Part shown: positions 16,543 to 25,040 of the stretch, piece after piece
Numbering within the stretch: the stretch's first letter is position 1
Layout of the letters: each line of letters opens with the position of its first letter
Source: Desulfomonilaceae bacterium
Lineage (GTDB): Bacteria > Desulfobacterota > Desulfomonilia > Desulfomonilales > Desulfomonilaceae
Assembly: GCA_041662605.1 (NCBI GenBank)
Contig: JBAZSD010000032.1
Location: 1 to 42,039, forward strand
Length of the DNA: 42,039 bases
Direction: 5' to 3'
Position numbers and translations under genes: made by a program
Notes under the pieces: generated by a model
What the model was told of the DNA's origin: nothing
The model's database searches: none
What the model saw: the letters and a program-made list of their open reading frames with translations, nothing else

Positions 16543-17625
16543 ATGGCAAAAGTATTTTTAGCTGGGGTGAAAAGAGAATCCGCTGATGGATCAGTAGAGG
16601 AAGCGGTGCGAGCTTCGGTAGAAGCGGGTACAGATTTCTCTTGGCTTTCCAGGGGAGACTCCGTGTTTATTAAGCCGGCTCTCAACTCTGGATATTCTTA
16701 TCCGTCCACCTCTAGTCCGCGGGGAATTGCGGCGATGGTTAAACTCCTCAAGGATAGGGGAGCTGGGCGGGTGGTAGTGGGTGACATGTCCGGCATAGAG
16801 CATATTAAACTTTCTCCTGGTGGTGTATCCGGCAGCACACGTAAGTTGATGGAGAAATCTGGAATTGCGGATGCCGCGTTAAGAGCTGGAGCTGAGCTAC
16901 ATTTTTTCGAGGAGGCCGGCTGGAACGCGTTCTACGAAGATTTACCAGTCACGGGGTCACACTGGAAAAAGGGGTTGATGTTGCCCGTTATCCTCCGTGA
17001 AATGGATCACATTATCCTGATGCCACGATGTGGGCGCCATGCGCTTGCCGGCAGTACCCTGGGATTAAAAGCGGCAGTGGGTTACTGGCGCACTGACACT
17101 CGTTTGGAGTACCATAAGGACGCTACCAGCTTTTATGAAAAAGCCGCCGAAGGGAACACCGTAGGCACACTATTGAAGAAACAGCGACTTGTCGTCACTG
17201 TCGCGGATAAAGTCCTTACGACATACGGACCGGACAAGGGATACGTCGTCGAGCCAGTTACAGGTTTGGTAATAACGTCCGATTCTGTAGTCGCTCACGA
17301 TATGGTTTCATTGGCCTGGCTAATGTTGAACAGGCTTGAAACACCTTCATCACAATTGAATTGGTTCAATGACCCAAACCTTTTTCAGCCTGTAGTGAAT
17401 TTAGCGAACCGATGGATTGTCAGCATGCTAGGCACAGTCATCCATGCCATCACCGCCGAAAGTCTGCAGAGGAATGAAGTCAAGAGTATTTGGGATGACA
17501 GAACGCTGAATCGGGCCTACCAGGTTTTTGGAGGGAGGCCCGACGTTGATCTTGAGTATGCAAATGACTTCATACCTTTGCAGTTGAAACAGCAATTAGC
17601 CCAAATGACGACTTTCGGTAATTAA
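16543..17625 (+). CDS. DUF362 domain-containing protein
   Basis: A 360-residue protein with GAGGAG before the ATG. It carries the DUF362 pattern: DSVFIKPALNSGYSYPSTSS near residue 44, GAGRVVVGDMSG near 93, HIILMPRCGRHALAGSTLGLK near 150, and VVAHDMVSLAW in the last third. No ferredoxin domain is attached, although many family members have one. The family is thought to act in redox or metal-linked chemistry in anaerobes, but its reaction is unknown. It starts a same-strand series with a MoaE-like gene 13 bp downstream, so these two are probably co-translated. Confidence 0.85.
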   Translation: MAKVFLAGVKRESADGSVEEAVRASVEAGTDFSWLSRGDSVFIKPALNSGYSYPSTSSPRGIAAMVKLLKDRGAGRVVVGDMSGIEHIKLSPGGVSGSTRKLMEKSGIADAALRAGAELHFFEEAGWNAFYEDLPVTGSHWKKGLMLPVILREMDHIILMPRCGRHALAGSTLGLKAAVGYWRTDTRLEYHKDATSFYEKAAEGNTVGTLLKKQRLVVTVADKVLTTYGPDKGYVVEPVTGLVITSDSVVAHDMVSLAWLMLNRLETPSSQLNWFNDPNLFQPVVNLANRWIVSMLGTVIHAITAESLQRNEVKSIWDDRTLNRAYQVFGGRPDVDLEYANDFIPLQLKQQLAQMTTFGN

Positions 17626-17638
17626 ACAAGGAGCGACC

Positions 17639-18022
17639 ATGAAAAAGGAACCATCTGTTTCACTGGAAGGCTTGATAGCAAAGGTCAAATCTCATCCCAA
17701 TATTTCCAAGGCGGGTATGATACTGTGTCACAACGGGATTGTCCGGGATTATTCTCGCGTGGGCGGAAAGGAAGTTCGGGCGCTCAGCGTTAAAGTAGAT
17801 CGGGCGGCGATAGAACAGGTAAAATCATGGGCTATATCCAAACCGGGTATAGTAGCAGTGGAAATTGCGGCTCTTGAAGGCGATTTCAGTGTGGGTGACG
17901 ATCTCCTCTATGTTGTCCTTGCTGGAGACTTGAGGGAAAATGTCTTTGCGGTGATGAAGGAACTAATTGATAAAATCAAGACGGAATGTGTTAGTAAGAA
18001 GGAGATTATGAGTAAATCCTGA
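17639..18022 (+). CDS. MoaE-like protein
   Basis: A 127-residue protein with AAGGAG before the ATG. The sequence HPNISKAGMILCHNGIVRDYSR, then KVDRAAIEQVKSWAISKPGI and FSVGDDLLYVVLAGDLRENV, follows the fold of molybdopterin synthase large subunit (MoaE), especially the short subgroup found in Desulfobacterota. The catalytic lysine region of classical MoaE is not obvious, and no MoaD is adjacent, so a true molybdopterin-synthase role is not assured. It lies between a DUF362 gene and a POT transporter on the same strand. Confidence 0.7.
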   Translation: MKKEPSVSLEGLIAKVKSHPNISKAGMILCHNGIVRDYSRVGGKEVRALSVKVDRAAIEQVKSWAISKPGIVAVEIAALEGDFSVGDDLLYVVLAGDLRENVFAVMKELIDKIKTECVSKKEIMSKS

Positions 18023-18050
18023 CAGCTTGAACATCAATATCCTCTTATCA

Positions 18051-19349
18051 ATGGATTCCGTAAGGTCCGGCATGCCTTTTTCGCATGGTAACAATCTGTG
18101 GGGTCACCCCAAAGGGCTCTTCATATTGTTTCTGACTGAGATGTGGGAACGGTTTTCCTACTACGGCATGAGATCGTTGCTTGTTTATTACATGATCAAG
18201 CAACTCATGTTCAATCAGGGACTAGCATCCCATATATACGGTCTTTACACCGGGTTTGTGTATCTATCTCCCTGCCTTGGGGGATTTATTGCAGACCGCA
18301 TACTCGGTCGCCGTAAAGCCGTTATTCTTGGCGCAGGACTGATGGCTGTCGGGCACTTCATGATGGCGTCTGAGTCTTTGTTCTTCGTAGCCCTTTTTTT
18401 TCTGATAATGGGCAACGGTTTTTTCAAGCCTAATATCTCAAGTCAGGTTGGTGATCTCTACGATCCTTTGGATAAGCGTCGTGACAGAGCCTTCAGTATA
18501 TTCTACGTAGGCGTCAATATCGGGGCCTTTTTTTCACCCTTGGTCTGCGGTTCTTTGGGTGAACTTTACGGCTGGCATTATGGGTTCAATGCTGCAGGAG
18601 TAGGCATGCTAATAGGTTTGTCCATTTATCTTGCCGGACAAAAATGGCTAAGGCCACAAAACGCTCTTTCAGGAAAAGTCGCTCGGAGCATGGCAATGCC
18701 ACAAATGTCCAGGAAGGAAAAGGGAGACCTTTCATTACTGATAGCCGTGGGATTGGTGAGCGTCGCATTCTGGGCGGCCTATGAACAGCAGGGCAACACT
18801 CTTGCCCTCTGGGCTGACGCATATACTGATCGTTATATATTCGGTTGGGAATTTCCGGCGTCCTGGTTTCAGTCTTTGAATCCGGCTTTGATATTTTTCC
18901 TTACCCCGGTCATCACAACCTTGTGGTCGTGGCAATCCAGGAACAACAAGGAACCATCAGCGATATTTAAAATGGGTATCGGATGCTTTCTGCTAGGGCT
19001 TGCATTCGTAGTCATGATTCCGGCCGCAGGCCTATACATAACCGAGGGAAGGCCCGTAGGGGTGTCATGGCTCATAGGTTTTAGCCTGCTGGCAACCATT
19101 GGTGAATTGTACTTGTCTCCCGTCGGACTTTCGCTAGTGACAAAACTTTCGCCGACACGCATAGTTTCCATGATGATGGGTGTATGGTTCCTGTCCTCTT
19201 TCGCCGGCAACTACACGGCAGGGTTTCTAGGCCAGTACTGGGAAGAAATGCAAAAGGAAATGTTTTTCCTTATGATAGCCTTAATCGCATTCGCAGCAGG
19301 CGTGGCTATGTTATTTATTTCCAGGCGCTTTAAGAGTGATATTGGATGA
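18051..19349 (+). CDS. POT-family proton-dependent oligopeptide transporter
   Basis: A 432-residue multi-span protein. The ATG at 18051 is chosen, although TTG 18027 and ATG 18072 are also possible and none has a good ribosome site. The POT signature ExxERFxYYG appears as EMWERFSYYGMRSLL near residue 30, and the second signature FYxxVNxGA as FSIFYVGVNIGAFFSP near 155. About a dozen hydrophobic segments are visible. It would import di- or tripeptides with protons across the inner membrane. Length is slightly short for the family, chiefly in the loops and C-terminal part. A GC hairpin with a TTCG loop follows the stop. Confidence 0.88.
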   Translation: MDSVRSGMPFSHGNNLWGHPKGLFILFLTEMWERFSYYGMRSLLVYYMIKQLMFNQGLASHIYGLYTGFVYLSPCLGGFIADRILGRRKAVILGAGLMAVGHFMMASESLFFVALFFLIMGNGFFKPNISSQVGDLYDPLDKRRDRAFSIFYVGVNIGAFFSPLVCGSLGELYGWHYGFNAAGVGMLIGLSIYLAGQKWLRPQNALSGKVARSMAMPQMSRKEKGDLSLLIAVGLVSVAFWAAYEQQGNTLALWADAYTDRYIFGWEFPASWFQSLNPALIFFLTPVITTLWSWQSRNNKEPSAIFKMGIGCFLLGLAFVVMIPAAGLYITEGRPVGVSWLIGFSLLATIGELYLSPVGLSLVTKLSPTRIVSMMMGVWFLSSFAGNYTAGFLGQYWEEMQKEMFFLMIALIAFAAGVAMLFISRRFKSDIG

Positions 19350-19362
19350 GCCCTTCGGGGCT
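19349..19362. terminator. TTCG tetraloop hairpin after the POT gene
   Basis: A 5-bp stem AGCCC/GGGCT closed by a very stable TTCG loop overlaps the POT stop codon. No T-run follows, so termination would be partial at best. It may instead separate or stabilise the transcript ahead of the inositol-phosphate synthase gene. Confidence 0.4.
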
Positions 19363-19473
19363 TAGTCCAAGTCATCTCTCAGGTAGCTCCTAGGGGTACT
19401 CAAATCTATCCCTGCTGAAATGTCTTTGGGTTTATGAAACGTTTGACGCAACATCGAAAGGTGTGAGATCCAC

Positions 19474-20685
19474 ATGAGAAAAATAGGAGTATGGATCGTC
19501 GGAGCATTGGGCTCCATCTCCGTCACCGTAATTGTCGGGGCTCTTGCCGCTCGAAAAGGGATGCTTGACAACAGTGGCATGGTGACTGCCACCACGGATT
19601 TTGATGGATTAGACCTTGTTCCCGTGGAAGCCCTCGAATTTGGAGGATGTGATGTTCGTCCGGGCTCTCTTGTTGATTCCGCGGTTCAATTGCGCAGGGA
19701 GGCAGGAGGCATTGATCCCGGAATCATACAATCCCTTGAAAAGGATCTTGAGTCGATAGAACAACATATATCATCGGGGACCATATTGAACTCCGGGGAA
19801 GCGATAGGCCGCCTCGCACCGGCCCATGCGGCGACTGGCATGTCTGTGCGGGAAGAAATTGATCAGATTGTAAAACGGCTCAATGAATTCAAGCTGTCAA
19901 ATCAATTTCAGGATGTGGTCGTAGTGAATCTTGCCTCGACGGAACCGCCTCTCGAACTTAAAGATTGCCATGAGAAGATTTCCACTTTTGAAGATTGCAT
20001 TGATCGTAATAACCGGGGAGTTTTAAGAGCCAGTACAATCTACAGCTACGCCGCAATCAAGGCTCATTGTCCATACGTAAACTTCACGCCGTCAAACGGC
20101 GCGCTTTTCCCGGCAATTGTCGAACTGGCCGAACGAAATGGTGTCCCTGTCATGGGGAACGACGGCAAGACCGGCGAAACGCTGGTAAAGTCGGCCTTGG
20201 CGCCTATGTTTAAATGCCGAAACCTTGAAATACTGGGTTGGGAAGGTTTTAACATTCTCGGAAACATGGATGGGAAAATACTGGATCATCCGGAAAACAA
20301 GCAATCCAAGATCAATAGTAAAGACGCCGTGCTTTCAAAGATTCTGGGTTACAGCCCCCATTCGCAAGTACACATAAACTACACTCCGTCCTTGGCCGAC
20401 CAGAAAACCGCCTGGGATTTTATTCATTTCAAAGGATTTCTAGGGGCTAAAATGTCCCTTCAGTTTATATGGCAAGGATATGATTCGTTACTGGCCGCGC
20501 CCCTGGTTCTTGATCTTGTCCGCCTCATGGAGTTGGCCCATCGCAGAGGTGAGGCCGGTCCTGCCCCCCATCTAGCGTCCTTCTTCAAGGATCCTCTTGG
20601 ATCGAGTGAACATGGATTTAACAATCAATATCAGATGCTTATGGATTATTGTCAAAAAGCCGGTCAATCGAGTAAAGACGCATGA
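19474..20685 (+). CDS. Inositol-3-phosphate synthase
   Basis: A 403-residue protein with an N-terminal NAD-binding segment (KIGVWIVGALGSISVTVIVGA) and the conserved core of myo-inositol-1-phosphate synthases: VVVVNLASTEPP, FTPSNGALFPAIVELAE, GNDGKTGETLVKSALAPMF, and NILGNMDGKIL. The enzyme cyclises glucose-6-phosphate to inositol phosphate with NAD as a catalytic cofactor. The Lys-rich active-site stretch after GNDGKTG is intact. It is followed 11 bp later by two TIM-barrel isomerase genes, so a dedicated inositol-derived pathway is plausible (cyclitol or phosphoinositol product, inferred). Confidence 0.9.
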   Translation: MRKIGVWIVGALGSISVTVIVGALAARKGMLDNSGMVTATTDFDGLDLVPVEALEFGGCDVRPGSLVDSAVQLRREAGGIDPGIIQSLEKDLESIEQHISSGTILNSGEAIGRLAPAHAATGMSVREEIDQIVKRLNEFKLSNQFQDVVVVNLASTEPPLELKDCHEKISTFEDCIDRNNRGVLRASTIYSYAAIKAHCPYVNFTPSNGALFPAIVELAERNGVPVMGNDGKTGETLVKSALAPMFKCRNLEILGWEGFNILGNMDGKILDHPENKQSKINSKDAVLSKILGYSPHSQVHINYTPSLADQKTAWDFIHFKGFLGAKMSLQFIWQGYDSLLAAPLVLDLVRLMELAHRRGEAGPAPHLASFFKDPLGSSEHGFNNQYQMLMDYCQKAGQSSKDA

Positions 20686-20696
20686 TTTGAGGCAAT

Positions 20697-21554
20697 GTGA
20701 AGTTTTCATTCAGTACAAATGGATTTGTTCGATACTCAGTTTGTGACGCTGTGGAACGTATTGCGGAAATCGGTTACGAGGGAGTGGAACTACTCGCCGA
20801 CGCTCCACATCTATATGCCGACTCGCTTTCAATTTCTGATCTGGAAAAACTCAGGGAGACTATTGATAAAACAGGATTGAAGATAGTCAACATAAACGCT
20901 AATACGGCAATGGGCTGGTACGGCAGAGAATTCTGGGAACCTCTATTTGAGCCATCTCTTGCTAATCCAGACAGAGGTCTAAGGCGCTGGAGACTAGAAT
21001 ATTCCACGAAATGTGTCGATCTGGCGCATTACTTCGGTTCTCCCTGCGTGAGCGTGACTTCGGGGAAATTAGTTCCTGGTCTGGCGCCTGAAAAATCATT
21101 CAATTTTTTGAGGGAATCGCTGGAACAACTTGTTTCTTACGCTGAAGAGCGATCCATTTGCATAGGTATTGAATACGAACCAGGACTTTTAATTGAACGC
21201 TTCGAAGAGTTGGTCACCATGATGGATGTAATTGGCGCTTCCAGCCTGGGAGCCAACCTTGACTTAGGTCACAGTCACGTCCTTGGAGAGGATCCCAGAC
21301 GTGTCATTGAAGGTTTAGGCTCGAAGATCCTGCATGTCCACGTCGAAGACATCCGATCCAGGAAGCACTACCACCTGGTTCCAGGAATGGGAGACATGAA
21401 TTTTTCCAGGCTGTTTGGACTCCTGGAGGACAATGGCTACAACGGCTTTGCCACAGTAGAACTATACACCTACCCGAACAAACCGGAAGAAGCTGCGAGG
21501 CAGGCGCTCGAATTTTTAAGGAACGCTTCGAGTTCAGCGAATGTTGAAAGGTGA
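20697..21554 (+). CDS. Sugar phosphate isomerase/epimerase (TIM barrel) 1
   Basis: A 285-residue AP-endonuclease-2-type TIM barrel starting at GTG with GAGG upstream. It begins KFSFSTNGFVRYSVCDAVER and has the metal-site elements of the family: GIEYEPG (Glu) near 160, LGANLDLGHSHVLGEDP (Asp, His) near 185, and HVHVEDIRSRKHYHLVPGMGDM near 220. A final Glu sits in FATVELYTYP. Members isomerise or epimerise sugars or inosose-type cyclitols, and the neighbouring inositol-phosphate synthase makes a cyclitol or sugar-phosphate substrate likely. It is related in sequence to the next gene, so the two probably arose by tandem duplication. Confidence 0.85.
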   Translation: MKFSFSTNGFVRYSVCDAVERIAEIGYEGVELLADAPHLYADSLSISDLEKLRETIDKTGLKIVNINANTAMGWYGREFWEPLFEPSLANPDRGLRRWRLEYSTKCVDLAHYFGSPCVSVTSGKLVPGLAPEKSFNFLRESLEQLVSYAEERSICIGIEYEPGLLIERFEELVTMMDVIGASSLGANLDLGHSHVLGEDPRRVIEGLGSKILHVHVEDIRSRKHYHLVPGMGDMNFSRLFGLLEDNGYNGFATVELYTYPNKPEEAARQALEFLRNASSSANVER

Positions 21555-21560
21555 GAAGAT

Positions 21561-22388
21561 ATGAAGTTCGCTTTCAGTTCCAATGCGTTTTTGCGCTATG
21601 ATTTAATGGATACCATCAGGATTATTTCGGCCTTGGGTTACAAAGGAATCGAGATCATGGCCGATACCCCCCACGCTTTTCCAGCGCATTTAAATATCGG
21701 GTCTATTGAGACTATTCGGGAGACTCTGAAAAATAATCAATTGTCGGTATCCAACATAAACGCCTTTATGCATCATGCTGATGGAGACACTTATCATCCG
21801 TCCTGGATCGAAAAAGACCCCGCGCTGAGGTCCAAGCGCATCGATTATACTCTCCGTTGCATTGATCTTGCCAGGCTACTCGGGGCTCCGTCCATATCCA
21901 CCGAGCCAGGTGGGCCCCTGGATGGCATGAGTCGTGAGGAGGGGCTTAGGCTTTATAGGGAAGGGCTCATGGCTGTTGAAGGAAGGGCCAGAGAAACAGG
22001 AATCCGAATCCTTATAGAGCCGGAACCTGGGCTGTTAATAGAGAACAGCGTTCAGTTCCTCGATTTTGTCAAGGACCTTGATCCAAATGTTTTTGGTATC
22101 AATTTTGATGTGGGACATTTTTACTGTGTGCATGAAGATCCTTCAGGACTCATTCGAAGCATGAAAAGTTATATTCATCATTTCCACCTTGAAGACATCG
22201 CCGCCACCAGAGAACATAATCACCTCATGCTTGGTCACGGAGCCATTGATTTGCAGGATACGCTAAAGACTATCAAAGAAATTGGCTATGAAGATTTTGT
22301 AACCGTAGAATTATATACCTATGAACATGCCGCTGAAGAAGCCGCGAGCGAGGCTATTAAATATCTGCAGAATTGGATAGACCGTTGA
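21561..22388 (+). CDS. Sugar phosphate isomerase/epimerase (TIM barrel) 2
   Basis: A 275-residue paralogue of the preceding gene, 6 bp downstream, with GAGAAG before the ATG. It starts KFAFSSNAFLRYDLMDTIRI and carries the same sites: RILIEPEPGLLIE near 150, NFDVGHFYCVHEDP near 190, HHFHLEDIAATREHNHLMLGHG, and a VTVELYTYEH ending. The matched N-termini and the shared ELYTY ending show common descent; differences elsewhere suggest different substrates. It closes the plus-strand series; the next gene is convergent. Confidence 0.85.
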   Translation: MKFAFSSNAFLRYDLMDTIRIISALGYKGIEIMADTPHAFPAHLNIGSIETIRETLKNNQLSVSNINAFMHHADGDTYHPSWIEKDPALRSKRIDYTLRCIDLARLLGAPSISTEPGGPLDGMSREEGLRLYREGLMAVEGRARETGIRILIEPEPGLLIENSVQFLDFVKDLDPNVFGINFDVGHFYCVHEDPSGLIRSMKSYIHHFHLEDIAATREHNHLMLGHGAIDLQDTLKTIKEIGYEDFVTVELYTYEHAAEEAASEAIKYLQNWIDR

Positions 22389-22428
22389 GAGGTCATTTAT
22401 GGAAGGGAAGCGAGTGATCGCCTTTTTG

Positions 22429-23370
22429 TTAAGGTCTTGAACGCTCGATCATCCTTTGTTCCTCAAGAATGTCAAAGAGAGCGTAAATCCTTTTGGCCTT
22501 GTCGGATTTTTCGGTGAACTTACCGACAAATCGCTTGCCCCATTTGCAAACAAGACCTGTACTGAAAAAAGGCTTAATCTTGGGAGCGATATCTATCCTT
22601 TCTTCCACCTCGACTTTTTTATATCCCATTGATTCCTTGAACCGATTGAGACTTGGCGCGTCCCCAAATGCAGCGCGTATTCCATAAGACACATGGTCAA
22701 TCTCCGGCCTGCGTATAACCTCCCGTGTCGAAACAAACATCAAGGCGTTCATGGCCTGATATTTCAGGAGTTCTTTGCGATTGAACAGGACGTCTCCGTA
22801 GAACCCACCGCGGTAAGTGTAATCCACTCGAAACGCCGCAAGTTCAGTTCCAACAAAGGCTCCCCAGCCTTCAAAGAGTGGATTCTCGGCAGACAGCTCA
22901 AGGTTTCGTTTCCACCAGTTTATGACCTGTGGATCTGAATATCTATGCTGCCGGAGGTATGTATCGGCGACCAGATCCATGCCGTGTTTAATGAGGTAGT
23001 TGATTTCAACTCTTTCAACGTGACAATGTCTCAATGATCTCCTGGTTTCCTTACGTTGATTTCCATGCAAGGAATCAAGATCATAGTTTTTGTCATCTAC
23101 CAGATAAATGTAACTTGAAATGCCGCGATGATCTATTGTGGTAGGATATCGGAGAAACAGGCTGCCTCCCTTCCAGAGTGTTTCAAACTCCAGTTCCGAT
23201 GGTTTTGAAGGTCCTTTCATTATGACAGGTTGATAGATTCTGAAGCCTATGGAATGCCACAAGCCGCTTTCCAATTGGATGACCTGACATCCCAGTTGAG
23301 TGAAGAAATCGGAAAGGTGCTTTTCTGCTAATGTACTGTCTTCACGCGTGCTAAAACCTGTGTGGTCCAT
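22429..23370 (-). CDS. GNAT/FemAB-like acyltransferase, unknown substrate
   Basis: A 313-residue protein. The ATG at 23370 is chosen because GGAG lies five bases upstream; a GTG six bases earlier is the alternative. The N-terminal third has LFLRYPTTIDHRG and a RKETRRSLRHCHVERVEINY segment. The middle has WGAFVGTELAAFRVDYTYRGGFYGDVLF, and the later part RPEIDHVSYGIR..GDAPSLNRFKESMGYKKVEVEE. That last pattern (N-x2-R-F-K-x2-M-G-Y) resembles the acceptor end of GNAT or FemAB folds. It is soluble. It lies convergent to the isomerase gene, separated from it by 40 bp. Confidence 0.6.
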   Translation of the reverse strand: MDHTGFSTREDSTLAEKHLSDFFTQLGCQVIQLESGLWHSIGFRIYQPVIMKGPSKPSELEFETLWKGGSLFLRYPTTIDHRGISSYIYLVDDKNYDLDSLHGNQRKETRRSLRHCHVERVEINYLIKHGMDLVADTYLRQHRYSDPQVINWWKRNLELSAENPLFEGWGAFVGTELAAFRVDYTYRGGFYGDVLFNRKELLKYQAMNALMFVSTREVIRRPEIDHVSYGIRAAFGDAPSLNRFKESMGYKKVEVEERIDIAPKIKPFFSTGLVCKWGKRFVGKFTEKSDKAKRIYALFDILEEQRMIERSRP

Positions 23371-23635
23371 CTTCACTCCAGACAGAGCCTAGTGTCAAAT
23401 GGGGTCCACAAGTCTTGCTTAGACTTGTGACGCTATCCGCTCTTACAATGTGTAAGTAATATAGTTGTAACCGCTTAATTTGTTATTACATAGATGGGTT
23501 AAATTGTCTCATTGAAATAAAGGAAAAGTCAATAACATGTGTTTCTTCGGCAGAACAGAATTCGTGTAGAAACTTCGTTTAGAGAGATTGAAAAGAATTG
23601 ACTGTCACGTGGTGGAGGTGGGAGTGTGTATCGCT

Positions 23636-23774
23636 TTACCTGTCAATCCCTTTTAAATAAAGGTTAAGCGCATAGCGCCTTCTTATTTCTAAGAGCCTTT
23701 TAAGGTCATGCTCAGGACCAAAGAGGGCAGCCGTCACTACAATGAGCGATTCGAGGAACCATATACCTTTTCAT
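23636..23774 (-). pseudogene. Small ORF with apparent frameshift
   Basis: A GGAGA precedes an ATG at 23774 (MKRYM...), but the protein-like stretch WFLESLIVVTAALFGPEHDL and RLLEIRRRYALNLYLKGIDR, ending at TAA 23636, lies in a different frame. One inserted or deleted base after MKR would join them into a protein of about 46 residues with a hydrophobic start. I see nothing else in 23371-24079. Confidence 0.35.
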
Positions 23775-24079
23775 GGTTGTCTCCTTTCTGTTTACTCAAG
23801 ATCATTCCTGACCTTATTACTAAAGTATGGGCAGGATGATCAGCTTGTCAAGGTGAGACATGTCCCCGGATGACTTGTGCGCCTGCCGGAATGGTTCAAG
23901 GATATGATTTCATTGGACATGCGAGCGGTCTGACTTTGAGAGGATAACCTGTCGCTGCTGAGCCGTCGGTTTACTGGGGAGGGCAGGATCCGGGCGAACC
24001 TGCTGTCCAATCCAGACGCAACAACGGACAAGTAAACTACTGTTTAATCAGGGTCGAAATTTTCACCCCTTGGGGTTGG

Positions 24080-25009
24080 TCACTTTACTATGTTTATCAG
24101 TTCAGCCAGTCGCAGCTCACCGTCCCTATCCTGTTCAAAACCAACGGCGCCCACGAGATAAGGTCCCTTTTGCGCCACGATAATTTTGCCCTGATAGGGA
24201 TCTACACCAGTCAAAGCATCGGGACCAAATTGCGCAGAAATCCCATCAGTTATTTTCCCCTTCCTGGACAAATTCTCCCTGAAAACTCTCATTGCATCCA
24301 TCGCTTCCTGAGAATTATCAAAAATAGACAGGAAGAGATGAAACTCCTGGTCCTCCGACACAGTCTTTGAGTCTGTTTGTTTCTCATCTTTCTCTGCATA
24401 GGACGCTTTGAAGCCTCTTTTTAAGAATTGATAACCGAGAAGCCCGTCGGGAAAGTATTCTATCGAACCGGGTTTAAGTCCGTTTTTTGGGAAATACTCA
24501 ATTTCTTTAGGTGGGCCGGCATTGTCCGAAATTCGGGATTCTATCTCTATTGCTACCCGTTTCAAGGCTGAAGCGTTTGTATCTACGGCCTGGAGAACCA
24601 CAAAATACCTGCCCTTGTAGAAAATAGCGTGGTGGTCCCCTAGCGAGGAATCCAGTCCGATGCCGGCGGCGCTTCCCTCCTGACGGAACCTTGAGAAAAC
24701 ACCAAAAGCCTGGAGTGGATTTCCCATGTCATAAATGTCCACGTCTATTCTGTCATCAGAGGAATTCTCGTTCTGATAAATTGCAAAGATGGACTTTTCA
24801 AATCCGTAATGGATAAAAAGATCAGCCTGACCATCAATATGCTCAAACAAAGTCTCCCTAGAATACGTTTCCAGGGGGGCTTTCAGAATCCATCCGCTGG
24901 GGGCGACTTTGGGAACGAGCGATTCTATCGGAGTCTTTTCAGATAAGACGTCCTGAGAAGCGAACAACACCATGAGAAAACAGAGAATAATCATACCTTC
25001 ACGCCTCAT
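24080..25009 (-). CDS. DUF6599-like exported protein
   Basis: A 309-residue protein; the ATG at 25009 directly follows a GTG that is an alternative start. The N-terminus is a signal peptide (GMIILCFLMVLFASQDVLSE). The mature part has APSGWILKAPLETYSRETLF, then EHIDGQADLFIHYGF, DVDIYDMGNPLQAFGVFSRF and KGRYFVVLQA. I associate this pattern with the DUF6599 family of exported proteins in Desulfobacterota; the function is unknown. It is 31 bp downstream of a Tat-exported aldo/keto reductase on the same strand and may act with it in the periplasm (inference). Confidence 0.75.
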   Translation of the reverse strand: MRREGMIILCFLMVLFASQDVLSEKTPIESLVPKVAPSGWILKAPLETYSRETLFEHIDGQADLFIHYGFEKSIFAIYQNENSSDDRIDVDIYDMGNPLQAFGVFSRFRQEGSAAGIGLDSSLGDHHAIFYKGRYFVVLQAVDTNASALKRVAIEIESRISDNAGPPKEIEYFPKNGLKPGSIEYFPDGLLGYQFLKRGFKASYAEKDEKQTDSKTVSEDQEFHLFLSIFDNSQEAMDAMRVFRENLSRKGKITDGISAQFGPDALTGVDPYQGKIIVAQKGPYLVGAVGFEQDRDGELRLAELINIVK

Positions 25010-25040
25010 CACAGACCGCTCTCCTCTCCGCGTTAGATTC

